Positions 43,404-52,214 of a stretch of DNA of 64,000 bases are shown here, in pieces. The position numbers and the translations under genes were made by a program. Position 1 is the stretch's first letter, and each line of letters starts with the position of its first letter. Origin of the DNA: an uncultured Pseudovibrio sp. GTDB lineage: Bacteria; Pseudomonadota; Alphaproteobacteria; Rhizobiales; Stappiaceae. Where the stretch lies: the NCBI GenBank assembly GCA_947496145.1, contig CANMBS010000012.1, positions 54,600-118,599 on the forward strand, in the 5' to 3' direction. The notes beneath the pieces are model-generated. The model was not told where the DNA came from and did not search any database. It saw nothing but the letters and a program-made list of their open reading frames with translations.

Positions 43404-44453
43404 ATGAAGTCGATGCTAAAGGGATTAGGGCTAGCAGCTGCTGGTGTTGTACTTGGTTCTACCGGGCTGGTTGCATCCGCACAAGCTGAAGGCGAAGTGA
43501 ATATCTATTCTTACCGCCAGCCTGAGCTGATTAAGCCGCTTCTTGATGCTTTTACGGAAAAGACCGGCGTTAAAGCTAACGTTGTTTTTGCGAAGAAGGG
43601 TCTGGGCGAACGCATGAAGGCGGAGGGGAAAAATTCTCCAGCTGATGTTCTCCTTTCCGTCGATATTGGTCGTTTACAAGGCGCAAAAGATCTTGGCGTT
43701 ACGCAACCTGTCGTAAGTGATGCGATAAGCAATAACATTCCTGCAAATCTGCGCGATTCTGAAGGACATTGGTTTGGCCTGACCACTCGCGCCCGTGTGA
43801 TTTACGCTTCCAAAGACCGTGTAGCTCAAGAGAGCATCACTTATGAGGAACTCGCCGATCCAAAGTGGAAGGGTCGCATTTGTACACGTTCGGGGCAGCA
43901 TGTGTATTCTATCGGTTTGTTCGCTTCTATGGTTGCCCATAAGGGTGAAGCTGAAGCGCAGAAGTGGCTCGAAAGTGTTCGGGACAATCTGGCACGCAAA
44001 CCTACCGGTAATGACCGTGCGCAAGTTAAGTCTATCTTTGCTGGTGAATGTGATATCTCTCTGGGCAACACCTATTACATGGGCAAAATGCAGACCAACG
44101 AGAAAGATCCTGAGCAAAAGGACTGGGCTGCATCTGTACGTATCCTCTTCCCGAACACTGACGATCGCGGAACTCACGTAAACATCTCCGGCATGGTTCT
44201 GGCAAAGCACGCGCCGAACAAAGACAATGCTGTAAAGTTGATGGAGTTTCTTGCCTCTGGCGATGCTCAGGCGATCTATGCTGCGCAAAACCATGAATAC
44301 CCGGTACAATCGGGTGTGGCGCCATCTGAGCTTGTTTCCTCCTGGGGAACTTTCAAAGCCGATAAGATTTCTCTGAATGAGATTGCTGCAAGCCGTGCTA
44401 AAGCAAGCGAACTGGTTGACGTGGTTGGCTTTGATAATGGTCCATCCAGCTAA
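43404..44453 (+). CDS. Iron(III) ABC transporter substrate-binding protein (FbpA/FutA-like)
   Basis: A 349-residue periplasmic protein. The signal peptide ends near residue 28 (GSTGLVASAQA-EGEVN). The mature start EVNIYSYRQPELIKPLLDAF and the later VFAKKGLGERMKAEG are typical for ferric-ion binding proteins. The paired tyrosines in SLGNTYYMGKMQTNE are the expected iron ligands. It delivers Fe(III) to the permease encoded 32 bases downstream. The region upstream carries sites like Irr and RirA boxes, consistent with iron control. Confidence 0.93.
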   Translation: MKSMLKGLGLAAAGVVLGSTGLVASAQAEGEVNIYSYRQPELIKPLLDAFTEKTGVKANVVFAKKGLGERMKAEGKNSPADVLLSVDIGRLQGAKDLGVTQPVVSDAISNNIPANLRDSEGHWFGLTTRARVIYASKDRVAQESITYEELADPKWKGRICTRSGQHVYSIGLFASMVAHKGEAEAQKWLESVRDNLARKPTGNDRAQVKSIFAGECDISLGNTYYMGKMQTNEKDPEQKDWAASVRILFPNTDDRGTHVNISGMVLAKHAPNKDNAVKLMEFLASGDAQAIYAAQNHEYPVQSGVAPSELVSSWGTFKADKISLNEIAASRAKASELVDVVGFDNGPSS

Positions 44454-44485
44454 GCCCTGAAAGCAAATTGAGTTGAAGCCATTCC

Positions 44486-46225
44486 ATGACATCCCGACAC
44501 GGACATAGTGGATCGCCACAATATAAAACCGCCGCCCCCTCTTCCGGAGGGGAGCGGCTTCTTGCGTTTGGGACTTACTTTCTGACTGGACTGGTTGTTC
44601 TGCCAGTTCTTGCTATTGCAATTATGGCTATGGGATCCTCAGGTAACCTATGGCCTCACCTGATTTCGACAGTGCTGCCACGGGCGATCTCAACCACCTT
44701 TCAGTTGATGGTAGGTGTGGGGATCATCGTATTTGTGGTGGGAGTAAGTACAGCCTGGCTGGTGACCATGTGCCGGTTTCCCGGTCGTCGGTGGCTCGAT
44801 CTGGCGCTGCTGCTTCCTTTCGCCGTCCCAACCTATATTATTGCATTTTCCTATGTGGAACTGCTCGACTACACGGGACCCGTGCAAGGCCTCATCCGTG
44901 ACCTTTTTGGCTTTAAAACCTCACGAGACTATTGGTTCCCAGAGATCCGCTCGCTGAGTGGTGCCATGTTTGTCATGGGATTTGTGCTCTACCCTTATGT
45001 GTATCTGAGCGCACGCGCCTCTTTTCTAATCCAGTCAGCTTGTGCACTGGACGTATCACGCACACTTGGGGCTGGCCCGCTGCGACTGTTCTGGAAGGTG
45101 GCTTTACCACTAGCCCGCCCGGCAATCGTGGTTGGAGTAACACTGGCGCTGATGGAATGCCTGAATGATATCGGAGCAGTTTCTTTCTTTGGTGTGCAAA
45201 CACTCACCTTCTCCGTTTACGATACATGGCTCAACCGATCCAGCCTGACGGGAGCTGCGCAGATTGCCTGCATTATGCTGCTGTTCGTTCTAGCGCTTAT
45301 GTTCTTTGAATACTACGGGCGGAGAAAACAGCGGTTTCATCAGACCACAGGTACCTACCGTGCGTTGCCAAGCTATGAGTTAGTTGGCTGGCGTGGTTGG
45401 GTGGCAACTGCTGTTTGCTCATTGCCAATCATTTTAGGTTTTGTGTTCCCTGGTTTGTTGCTGTTAAGCCGCGCAAGCCGCCGTATTGAGGATTTATTTG
45501 AGCCAACGCTGTGGGCTGCTGCTGGCAATACGCTTTGGCTTGCAGCAGTTGCGGCAAGCGTTTCCATCGGCATCAGTCTGATGCTTGCCTATCGGCGCCG
45601 ACTGTTCCCAAGCAAGGTGACAACAGCACTTGGGCGCATTGCATCTATTGGCTATGCAGTTCCTGGCACTATCTTGGCAGTTGGTATTTTGTTCCCCATT
45701 GCGACGCTTGACAACATGATTTCAGAGGCAAGTGAAACCTTGTTTGGCTTTGGTACAGGATTGTTGCTTATCGGCTCTGGAACAGCTTTGATTTATGCTT
45801 ACGTGGTGCGGTTCCTGGCTATGTCTTACGGGCAGATTGATGGTGGTTTTGGCAAGATAACACCCCACTACGACATGGCCTCGCGCAGTCTGGGACAAAC
45901 TGCATGGGGGACGCTTGGCAGGGTGCATATGCCCTTGATGAAGCCTGTGATTTTGTCAGCAACTTTGCTTTCCTTTGTTGAATGCATGAAAGAGCTGCCA
46001 GCAACATTGCTGTTGCGTCCATTTAACTTTGAGACGCTTGCGACCACGGTTTACAACGCTGCCTCCCGTGAGGCGTTTGAAGATGCTGCCTTACCAGCAC
46101 TTTGCATTGTCATTGTTGGTATTATCCCAGTGATCATGCTTGCGAAAACAAGTGCAGACACGTTTCGAGTCAAACCAAGCGCTAAGCGCCGGACTGATGG
46201 GGTCGGCATGGTGCCAGCAGAGTGA
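44486..46225 (+). CDS. Iron(III) ABC transporter permease (FbpB/SfuB-like)
   Basis: A 579-residue membrane protein made of two similar six-helix halves. Each half has the EAA-type coupling loop: ASRTLGAGPL-like text reads CALDVSRTLGAGPLRLFWKV in the first, and MASRSLGQTAWGTLGRVHM in the second. This is the FbpB layout. It forms the transmembrane pore for iron. No ATP-binding gene (fbpC) follows; a terminator comes 25 bases after the stop, so the ATPase must be encoded elsewhere. Confidence 0.92.
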   Translation: MTSRHGHSGSPQYKTAAPSSGGERLLAFGTYFLTGLVVLPVLAIAIMAMGSSGNLWPHLISTVLPRAISTTFQLMVGVGIIVFVVGVSTAWLVTMCRFPGRRWLDLALLLPFAVPTYIIAFSYVELLDYTGPVQGLIRDLFGFKTSRDYWFPEIRSLSGAMFVMGFVLYPYVYLSARASFLIQSACALDVSRTLGAGPLRLFWKVALPLARPAIVVGVTLALMECLNDIGAVSFFGVQTLTFSVYDTWLNRSSLTGAAQIACIMLLFVLALMFFEYYGRRKQRFHQTTGTYRALPSYELVGWRGWVATAVCSLPIILGFVFPGLLLLSRASRRIEDLFEPTLWAAAGNTLWLAAVAASVSIGISLMLAYRRRLFPSKVTTALGRIASIGYAVPGTILAVGILFPIATLDNMISEASETLFGFGTGLLLIGSGTALIYAYVVRFLAMSYGQIDGGFGKITPHYDMASRSLGQTAWGTLGRVHMPLMKPVILSATLLSFVECMKELPATLLLRPFNFETLATTVYNAASREAFEDAALPALCIVIVGIIPVIMLAKTSADTFRVKPSAKRRTDGVGMVPAE

Positions 46226-46250
46226 AGACGAGTTTTGAAGGACGAAACAT

Positions 46251-46284
46251 AAAAGCCGCTGAGATTATTCCCGGCGGCTTTTCC
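46251..46284 (+). terminator. Rho-independent terminator of the iron operon
   Basis: AAAAGCCGC (46251-46259) pairs with GCGGCTTTT (46274-46282), followed by CCTTG; the stem ends in TTTT. It sits 25 bases after the permease stop. Confidence 0.85.
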
Positions 46285-46310
46285 TTGTCCGATTAATTTT
46301 ATCGGATGAT

Positions 46311-46937
46311 TTATCTGGTGGCAGTCGCCAATTTCAGAGCCATGCCAACAAAGACAACTGAGGCAATGCGATTCATAACTTTTTGCGCGGTGACTGACTT
46401 ACCCAAACGCTCTCCGATTGCACCGGCTGCTATAGCAACAGATCCAAAAACCAGAATCACAGAGAGGATAAACACCAATCCCAATTGTAGGAACTGTGGC
46501 ATCACCGGACCATATGCGGGATCAACGAACTGCGGAAAAAACGAGAGAAAGAAGATCGCGACTTTCGGATTAGTGATGTTCATAATCACACCACGACGAA
46601 ACAGTGGAAGCAAATCTGAATGGTCCACCTTATCTTGTTTGACCAGCTCTGGTTTTGCGCGAAATGCCCCCCATGCCAAATACAACAGGTAGCCAACGCC
46701 AAGTATTTTCACGACAAGAAACGCAAGCTCAGAGGCTTGAAAAATCGCTGAAACGCCAAGTGCAACAGCGGTCGTGTGGAACATAAGCCCTACACACAGG
46801 CCAAGGGTGACGGCAATTCCGGCCATTCGCCCACAAACTGCTGATTGAGTGAGGACAAAAATATTGTCGGGTCCCGGCGCTAATGCCAATAAAACAGTGA
46901 CGGTGAAAAAGCCAGCTAGGACATCAAAAGGGATCAC
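46311..46937 (-). CDS. LysE/RhtB-family amino acid exporter (second copy)
   Basis: A 208-residue membrane protein with about six helices. GTG at 46937, six bases after GGAG, gives MIPFDVLAGFFTVTVLLALA, which matches the family start; TTG at 46949 is less likely. The signature is LALAPGPDNIFVLTQSAVCG. It probably exports homoserine-, threonine- or lysine-like compounds. It is unrelated in position to the MocR-linked exporter. Confidence 0.9.
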   Translation of the reverse strand: MIPFDVLAGFFTVTVLLALAPGPDNIFVLTQSAVCGRMAGIAVTLGLCVGLMFHTTAVALGVSAIFQASELAFLVVKILGVGYLLYLAWGAFRAKPELVKQDKVDHSDLLPLFRRGVIMNITNPKVAIFFLSFFPQFVDPAYGPVMPQFLQLGLVFILSVILVFGSVAIAAGAIGERLGKSVTAQKVMNRIASVVFVGMALKLATATR

Positions 46938-47063
46938 GTGGCGCTCCAAGACCTCTAGTTTACTTCATTTTTCATAGATCATTAATCAAGTGAAGACAAG
47001 CTGCCTCACTTTTTTCGAGTCTTAGCGTCCTTTTCTCATGCAATTACCAAAGTAGAGAAGAAA

Positions 47064-47867
47064 ATGAAAAAAACGACGCTAACAGCCCTGGTAATGGGCA
47101 TATCTCTTATGGTTTCAAGTTCGGTGAGCGCACAAAATGTTGCGCAATATGATCATCTGTCTGCGCTCGACGCACATGAGCAATCGTACTTTGTAGATGA
47201 TATTTTCTTTCTTGGCGCTGGGAATTTCAAGTCGGCTTTCGTAGTTCCTGACGCTGGTCTGGTTATCAAAACTTGTAATACTCGGGGTAACACTCCCACC
47301 AGCTGCCTCTTTGAAATGCAAGGGCAGATCCAAGATTACAATGTTTTAGTACGTGATTTTCGGGATCGTCTTGTTGAATTTTATCCAACAAATACAACCA
47401 GAATCAATCCATTTGTATGCGCCGACGTCGACCCAACCGTCCCACAAAAAGACTGTCATTTCATGCTCGAAGAGTTTCTTTATGGGAGTTGGAAGCGTTT
47501 GGGCGTCGATTTTGTAAGCTTGGAAAACGACGATACCTGCCAATGGCGTCATCTAACGGACGAAGCCACTTTTGTGCACGAACTAAATCAGGAGATGGAG
47601 CCATTGTTCAATGCCGGAGGATATAAAGAGCTGATAAGCTCAGTAAATGGGAATTCCATTGCATCACTTTCAACAACACTTGCGCGTGTCAGCTACGCCT
47701 TTGACGATTTGCAAGGCTCATTTACTTCAAACGGGTTTATCATCAGCGATACTGGTGTAGCTGAGGGAGAGGACGATGACCGTGATTGTCAAGTAAACTG
47801 GCTCTGCGCACTTGCCAAAAAACTTGACACAGACGCGGAGTGCTCCTTTGTCCAACAAGAAGACTAA
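47064..47867 (+). CDS. Secreted cysteine-rich protein with kinase-like features, function unknown
   Basis: A 267-residue protein with a signal peptide (LTALVMGISLMVSSSVSA) cleaved near residue 23. After it, DIFFLGAGNFKSAFVV (Gly51-Lys56) and GLVIKTC (Lys69) resemble the glycine-rich loop and ATP-binding lysine of kinase N-lobes. Residues 211-231, with DDLQGSFTSNGFIISDTG, recall a catalytic loop, but the Asp-to-Asn spacing is eight rather than five, so it is probably degenerate. Eight cysteines (71, 81, 119, 131, 159, 242, 248, 260) suggest disulfides in the periplasm. It is convergent with a YrbL-like kinase-fold gene 33 bases away. No known family is recognised. Confidence 0.6.
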   Translation: MKKTTLTALVMGISLMVSSSVSAQNVAQYDHLSALDAHEQSYFVDDIFFLGAGNFKSAFVVPDAGLVIKTCNTRGNTPTSCLFEMQGQIQDYNVLVRDFRDRLVEFYPTNTTRINPFVCADVDPTVPQKDCHFMLEEFLYGSWKRLGVDFVSLENDDTCQWRHLTDEATFVHELNQEMEPLFNAGGYKELISSVNGNSIASLSTTLARVSYAFDDLQGSFTSNGFIISDTGVAEGEDDDRDCQVNWLCALAKKLDTDAECSFVQQED

Positions 47868-47900
47868 TCCAATGATCTGGTGGCTTTAATTTCCAAGCTA

Positions 47901-48587
47901 TCAATGAACTGATTTTGCTTGGGATTTACTATAGTTATTCGCTATATGAGCCAAGAGTGGTCCCGCTGACCAGTAGTAGCGTTTGCGGGATCTTATATAA
48001 TATGCCCAAAATCTATTCGCCGGATATATATACTTACTGAAAAAATAGTAGATCATCTTAACCTGAACAAACGGTTTTACGCCAACAAACCATTTCTTAT
48101 GCGTGTTCCCAACTCCATCAATGAGAATGAGCCTGATGTCTCCATTGGTCAGTTTCTTTACACAGATGTTCCATGGTCGCAAATCACGACATAACACCGT
48201 TTCTTGCAAAAGCTTACGTCGGAAAATTCTCAAAGCAGATTTAAAGCGCTCTTCCTTAGCAAATTGCGGATCAGTCTCCAGAATGCGCATCAATACACGT
48301 GATACGTTGCCAGTATCTTCATCTCTTACCAATTCAAATATTGCGCCAAAACCAAGATTGGTTTCCACATTGCCCCGGTAATTTAAGATGAAGGAAAAGT
48401 CAGTTTGATTACGCTGCTTCGCCAACTCTTCAAAAAGTTGAGTTTCTGCCCTTGTTACAAACGGGGCAGAGCAGCTTTGAACAGCATCTACCTTTATGCA
48501 AAGCGCTGTGTTGTCTGGATGTTGATAGACATGGCGTGCGCCACCCGACGCAATTAACAGCCTTTCATTCAGAGTGATCAAAAGCAA
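47901..48587 (-). CDS. YrbL-like (PhoP-regulated) kinase-fold protein
   Basis: A 228-residue cytosolic protein. The only usable start is TTG at 48587, five bases after GAAGG. GGARHVYQHPDNTALCIKVD (Lys32) matches the YrbL start (HPD, ciKv). Later blocks are NYRGNVETNLGFGAIFELVR, the catalytic loop CRDLRPWNICVKK (Asp135, Asn140, spacing five) and LILIDGVGN (Asp157, in place of DFG). All key kinase residues are therefore present. The YrbL family is named from enterobacterial PhoP-controlled genes; its target is unknown. A 15-base palindrome overlaps its ribosome site. Confidence 0.75.
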   Translation of the reverse strand: MLLITLNERLLIASGGARHVYQHPDNTALCIKVDAVQSCSAPFVTRAETQLFEELAKQRNQTDFSFILNYRGNVETNLGFGAIFELVRDEDTGNVSRVLMRILETDPQFAKEERFKSALRIFRRKLLQETVLCRDLRPWNICVKKLTNGDIRLILIDGVGNTHKKWFVGVKPFVQVKMIYYFFSKYIYPANRFWAYYIRSRKRYYWSAGPLLAHIANNYSKSQAKSVH

Positions 48588-48591
48588 AACA

Positions 48592-48606
48592 CCTTCTCAG
48601 AGAAGG
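48592..48606. promoter_or_regulatory. Palindrome over the ribosome site of the YrbL-like gene
   Basis: CCTTCTC-A-GAGAAGG is a perfect 7+1+7 palindrome. On the minus strand its second arm ends in the GAAGG ribosome site just before the TTG start, so it could be an operator or a structure that blocks translation. Confidence 0.45.
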
Positions 48607-48644
48607 CCACTATTTATCATCAAATTTTATATATCTCAAACAAT

Positions 48645-48669
48645 CAGAGCGGACAACATGCCCGCTCTG
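48645..48669 (-). terminator. Terminator of the CoA-transferase pair
   Basis: CAGAGCGG (48645-48652) pairs with CCGCTCTG (48662-48669). On the minus strand it lies 24 bases after the subunit B stop and is followed by ATTGTTTG. Confidence 0.6.
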
Positions 48670-48693
48670 GTGCTTCAAATGGATAAATCCAAG

Positions 48694-49323
48694 TTAGCCT
48701 ACGAGCTTTGCTTCAGTCTTTTCTTTGACTTCATCCATGGTTACGCCGTCGGCTAGTTCAGCGACCTTTAAGCCACCTTCGACCACATCAAATACACCCA
48801 GGTTGGTGATAATGCGATCTACACATTTCACGCCAGTGAGCGGCAACGCGCATTTTTGAAGGAGCTTTTTGTCACCTTTCTTATTGGTATGATCCATGAT
48901 GACAACGACGCGCTTTACGCCTGCTACCAGATCCATTGCGCCGCCCATTCCCTTGACCATTTTGCCAGGGATCATCCAGTTGGCGAGGTCGCCTTCTTCA
49001 GAGACTTCCATTGCTCCGAGAATGGACAGATCAATATGCCCGCCACGGATCATTCCAAAGCTGTCAGCAGAAGAGAAGTAGCTGGTGCGGTCCAGTTCCG
49101 TAATGGTCTGCTTGCCTGCGTTGATCAGGTCTGCATCTACTTCATTTTCAGTCGGAAACGGCCCCATACCGAGCATGCCATTTTCTGATTGCAAAGTTAC
49201 ATCAACACCTTCAGGGATGTAGTTTGCGACCAGTGTCGGGATACCGATGCCAAGATTTACGTAAAAGCCGTCCTGCAATTCTTTTGCCGCACGGGCGGCC
49301 ATTTGGTCACGATTCCAAGCCAT
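48694..49323 (-). CDS. scoB: 3-oxoacid CoA-transferase subunit B
   Basis: A 209-residue beta subunit. [20 protein letters not shown] and [16 protein letters not shown] contain the catalytic glutamate that takes CoA (SENG). With subunit A it moves CoA between succinyl-CoA and acetoacetate or other 3-oxoacids, in ketone-body and PHB use. It starts 15 bases after the A subunit stop, and a hairpin ends the operon. Nearby phasin genes fit PHB metabolism. Confidence 0.94.
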   Translation of the reverse strand: MAWNRDQMAARAAKELQDGFYVNLGIGIPTLVANYIPEGVDVTLQSENGMLGMGPFPTENEVDADLINAGKQTITELDRTSYFSSADSFGMIRGGHIDLSILGAMEVSEEGDLANWMIPGKMVKGMGGAMDLVAGVKRVVVIMDHTNKKGDKKLLQKCALPLTGVKCVDRIITNLGVFDVVEGGLKVAELADGVTMDEVKEKTEAKLVG

Positions 49324-49338
49324 GATTGATGTCCTCCC

Positions 49339-50034
49339 TTAAGCTTCACGAGTGGTACGCTGTTCGATGCGTTTCTCAAATGTACCGACCACAATGCGAT
49401 CAACAAAAATGCCCGGCGTATGGATCTGATCAGCATCCAGTTCGCCAACCTCAACCAGCTCTTCCACTTCAACAACGGTGGTCTTACCTGCTGTTGCCAT
49501 CATCGGGTTAAAGTTGCGAGCTGTTTTACGGAAGATCAGGTTGCCTTCCTTGTCAGCTTTCCATGCTTTCACCAGTGACAGGTCTGCGGTAAGGCCAGTT
49601 TCCATGATGTAGGTTTCACCATCAAAATCTTTATGTTCTTTGCCCTCAGCGATCAGAGTTCCGACACCAGTTTTAGTGAAGAAGCCGGGAATGCCTGCAC
49701 CACCTGCACGAATACGTTCTGCCAGCGTACCTTGAGGGTTGAACTCCAACTCGAGATCGCCGTCCAGATACTGACGCTCAAACGTGGCATTTTCGCCTAC
49801 ATAAGATGAAACCATCTTTTTGATCTGGCGAGTTTGCAGCAGCAGTCCTAAACCAAACTCGTCAACACCGGCGTTGTTTGAAATGGCTGTCAGGCCGGTT
49901 GCGCCGGAATCTCGCAACGCAATAATCAGATTTTCAGGGATGCCACAGAGACCAAACCCTCCGGCCATGACAGACATGCCGTCAAAGGTTAGTCCTTCCA
50001 AAGCAGCTGCAGCACTTGGATAAACTTTATTCAT
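49339..50034 (-). CDS. scoA: 3-oxoacid CoA-transferase subunit A
   Basis: A 231-residue alpha subunit. ATG at 50034 follows GGGAG by eight bases and gives [20 protein letters not shown]. The signature [20 protein letters not shown] and the later [20 protein letters not shown] are typical. Subunit B is encoded immediately downstream, so the two form the usual heteromer. An upstream in-frame start at 50052 lacks a ribosome site. Confidence 0.94.
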   Translation of the reverse strand: MNKVYPSAAAALEGLTFDGMSVMAGGFGLCGIPENLIIALRDSGATGLTAISNNAGVDEFGLGLLLQTRQIKKMVSSYVGENATFERQYLDGDLELEFNPQGTLAERIRAGGAGIPGFFTKTGVGTLIAEGKEHKDFDGETYIMETGLTADLSLVKAWKADKEGNLIFRKTARNFNPMMATAGKTTVVEVEELVEVGELDADQIHTPGIFVDRIVVGTFEKRIEQRTTREA

Positions 50035-50381
50035 TATAAACTCCCAATACATGACTTGGTACTACCAGCGCTTCGTCAACTCTCGAAACGTTCATAACAC
50101 CGCCCTTTCATGCTGGCGACGGGGTCTGTCCCTCCACCCAGGTCAGCATCAGTCCGCTCCTTTCCAGAGCATCCTGGCGCTTGCTTGCTTTTACACGCAG
50201 CGCTTGAGGAAACGGACATAGCAACACCATGTTGATAGACTTGTTTTTAGCCTCAGCCAAGTGATGATTGTGCTGAGCGCGACTATTTACCTACGTAAAA
50301 CACCAGAAGTACATTCTGCTAATGTATGCGGCGCGCAAACTGACGCAGCGTCGCTCAAATCCTCAGATTTACCAGTTAAAT
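50035..50381. other. Gene-free stretch between scoA and potI
   Basis: About 350 bases. It must hold the scoAB promoter (minus strand) and the 3' end of the putrescine operon. No hairpin, repeat or gene is recognised. Confidence 0.4.
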
Positions 50382-51206
50382 CTACAGATGAGCGGCAGCG
50401 AGTCGTTCTTCTTCAATGCGCTTAAGTTTTTGCCGCTTTGTCAGAATTGAGGCAATGATTACGCCGAGAGTTACCAGCAGAACCAACAGGGTGCAGATCG
50501 CATTAATCTCTGGTGTAACTCCAAGGCGAACTTGTGAGTAGATTTTCATAGGAAGGGTTGTTGAGCCGGGGCCCGAGTTAAAGCTTGCAATTACCAGATC
50601 ATCTAGAGACAGTGTAAAGGCAAGCATCCAGCCAGCAGCTACTCCCGGAAAGATCTGGGGCAAGGTAATGCGAAAGAAAGTTCTGACAGGCGGGCAGCCC
50701 AGATCCATGGCGGCTTCCTCTAAAGAACGATCAAACCCTGATAGTCGTGATTGTACCACGACAGCCACATAACACATGGAGAATGTGGTGTGAGCGATTA
50801 TGATGGTCCACACGCCCCGGTTCTGATCAATAGCAACGAACAGAAGGAGTAGCGACAAGCCCAATATAACTTCCGGCATGACCAGCGGCGCATAGATCAT
50901 ACCGGAGAACAACGTACGTCCCAAAAAACGCCCTTGTCGTGCCAAAACCAATGCCGCCAAGGTGCCTAGGATTGTTGCCAGCGTTGCAGAGATGGCACCG
51001 ACTTTTATTGTAACCCATGCCGCTTCAAGTAACTGCTGGTTATGTAGCAAGGCTGTATACCACTTGGTTGAAAACCCTGCCCAAACCGTAACCAATCTGG
51101 ATTCATTAAACGAAAATACGATCAGAATGACGATTGGCAGATAAAGAAAGCTGAACCCTAACACCAGTGATGTGAGATTAAACCAGCTTGGCTTTGCGGG
51201 CATCAC
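50382..51206 (-). CDS. potI: Putrescine ABC transporter permease PotI
   Basis: A 274-residue membrane protein with about six helices. The coupling loop reads EEAAMDLGCPPVRTFFRITL, the EAA motif of PotC/PotI permeases. It starts inside the potH stop (four-base overlap) and is last of a potFGHI order. With PotH it forms the inner-membrane channel for putrescine. Confidence 0.93.
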   Translation of the reverse strand: MMPAKPSWFNLTSLVLGFSFLYLPIVILIVFSFNESRLVTVWAGFSTKWYTALLHNQQLLEAAWVTIKVGAISATLATILGTLAALVLARQGRFLGRTLFSGMIYAPLVMPEVILGLSLLLLFVAIDQNRGVWTIIIAHTTFSMCYVAVVVQSRLSGFDRSLEEAAMDLGCPPVRTFFRITLPQIFPGVAAGWMLAFTLSLDDLVIASFNSGPGSTTLPMKIYSQVRLGVTPEINAICTLLVLLVTLGVIIASILTKRQKLKRIEEERLAAAHL

Positions 51207-52204
51207 ATATCTCCCTCATTGCGTCTGGTTTCATGGCGTTGGAACATCATAATTGGGACAATCAGCAGCCCAAGCAAAACGATTGCTACAGCTGAAGCAA
51301 CTGGCCAGTCTCGGTTGGAGAAGAACTCAATCCAAAGGGTTTTCCCAATCATGAGAGTGGAAGATCCGCCCAATAAATCAGGAATAACGAATTCCCCAAG
51401 TGCAGGAATAAAGACAAGAAAGCATCCGGCAATCATACCGGGCATTGCCAGAGGTACTGTTACTCGCCAGAAGGTTTTCCATGGTGGGCAACCCAGATCT
51501 TCTGCCGCTTCGATAAGAGTTGTGTCCAGCTTTTCCAATGACGAATAAAGCGGTAGTACCATGAATGGCAGGTAGGAGTAGACGATGCCAACATAGACAG
51601 CCGTACTGGTATTAAGAATGATAAGCGGTTCATTGATCACCCCAGTAAAGAGAAGAGCCTGATTGAGCAAACCATCTGTTTTCAGGATACCAATCCAAGC
51701 ATACACCCGGATCAGGAAGCTGGTCCAAAAAGGTAGAATGACCATCATCACCAGTGTGGTGTGCCAGGCGCGTGGAGCACGGGCCATTCCATAGGCGATT
51801 GGGAAACCAACCAGAAGCGTCAGAACCGTCGAGAGGAATGCAATTTTCAGGCTAGAGGTATACGCCTGCCAATAGAGAGCATCCTCCTTAAGCCAGATAT
51901 AATTATCCAGTGACCAGCTTTTTGCTACTTCCCATAGGCCCATTACACCTTTGCTCCAGTCCATTAAAGGAAGATAAGGCGGGATCGCAATAGCGGCTTG
52001 TGAAAGCGAAATTTTCGCCACGATGAGAAAAGGTATGAAGAAGAACAGTAGCAACCAGAAGTAAGGCACACAGATAAGTGCAAAGCGTCCCCATCCTCTC
52101 ACCGGATTGGTTGGCGTATTTTCTGGTGCCTCAGGTTCATGACGCAACGGAGGTGTGGTTTCTGATCGGGTCAAATCTTTGGGGAAGAGGTTTGTTTCTG
52201 TCAT
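51203..52204 (-). CDS. potH: Putrescine ABC transporter permease PotH
   Basis: A 333-residue permease with a polar N-terminal extension (about 35 residues) before the first helix FALICVPYFWLLLFFFIPFL. The EAA loop is IEAAEDLGCPPWKTFWRVTV. It lies ten bases after potG and overlaps potI, forming the channel heterodimer with it. Confidence 0.93.
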   Translation of the reverse strand: MTETNLFPKDLTRSETTPPLRHEPEAPENTPTNPVRGWGRFALICVPYFWLLLFFFIPFLIVAKISLSQAAIAIPPYLPLMDWSKGVMGLWEVAKSWSLDNYIWLKEDALYWQAYTSSLKIAFLSTVLTLLVGFPIAYGMARAPRAWHTTLVMMVILPFWTSFLIRVYAWIGILKTDGLLNQALLFTGVINEPLIILNTSTAVYVGIVYSYLPFMVLPLYSSLEKLDTTLIEAAEDLGCPPWKTFWRVTVPLAMPGMIAGCFLVFIPALGEFVIPDLLGGSSTLMIGKTLWIEFFSNRDWPVASAVAIVLLGLLIVPIMMFQRHETRRNEGDM

Positions 52205-52214
52205 TACAACTCTC

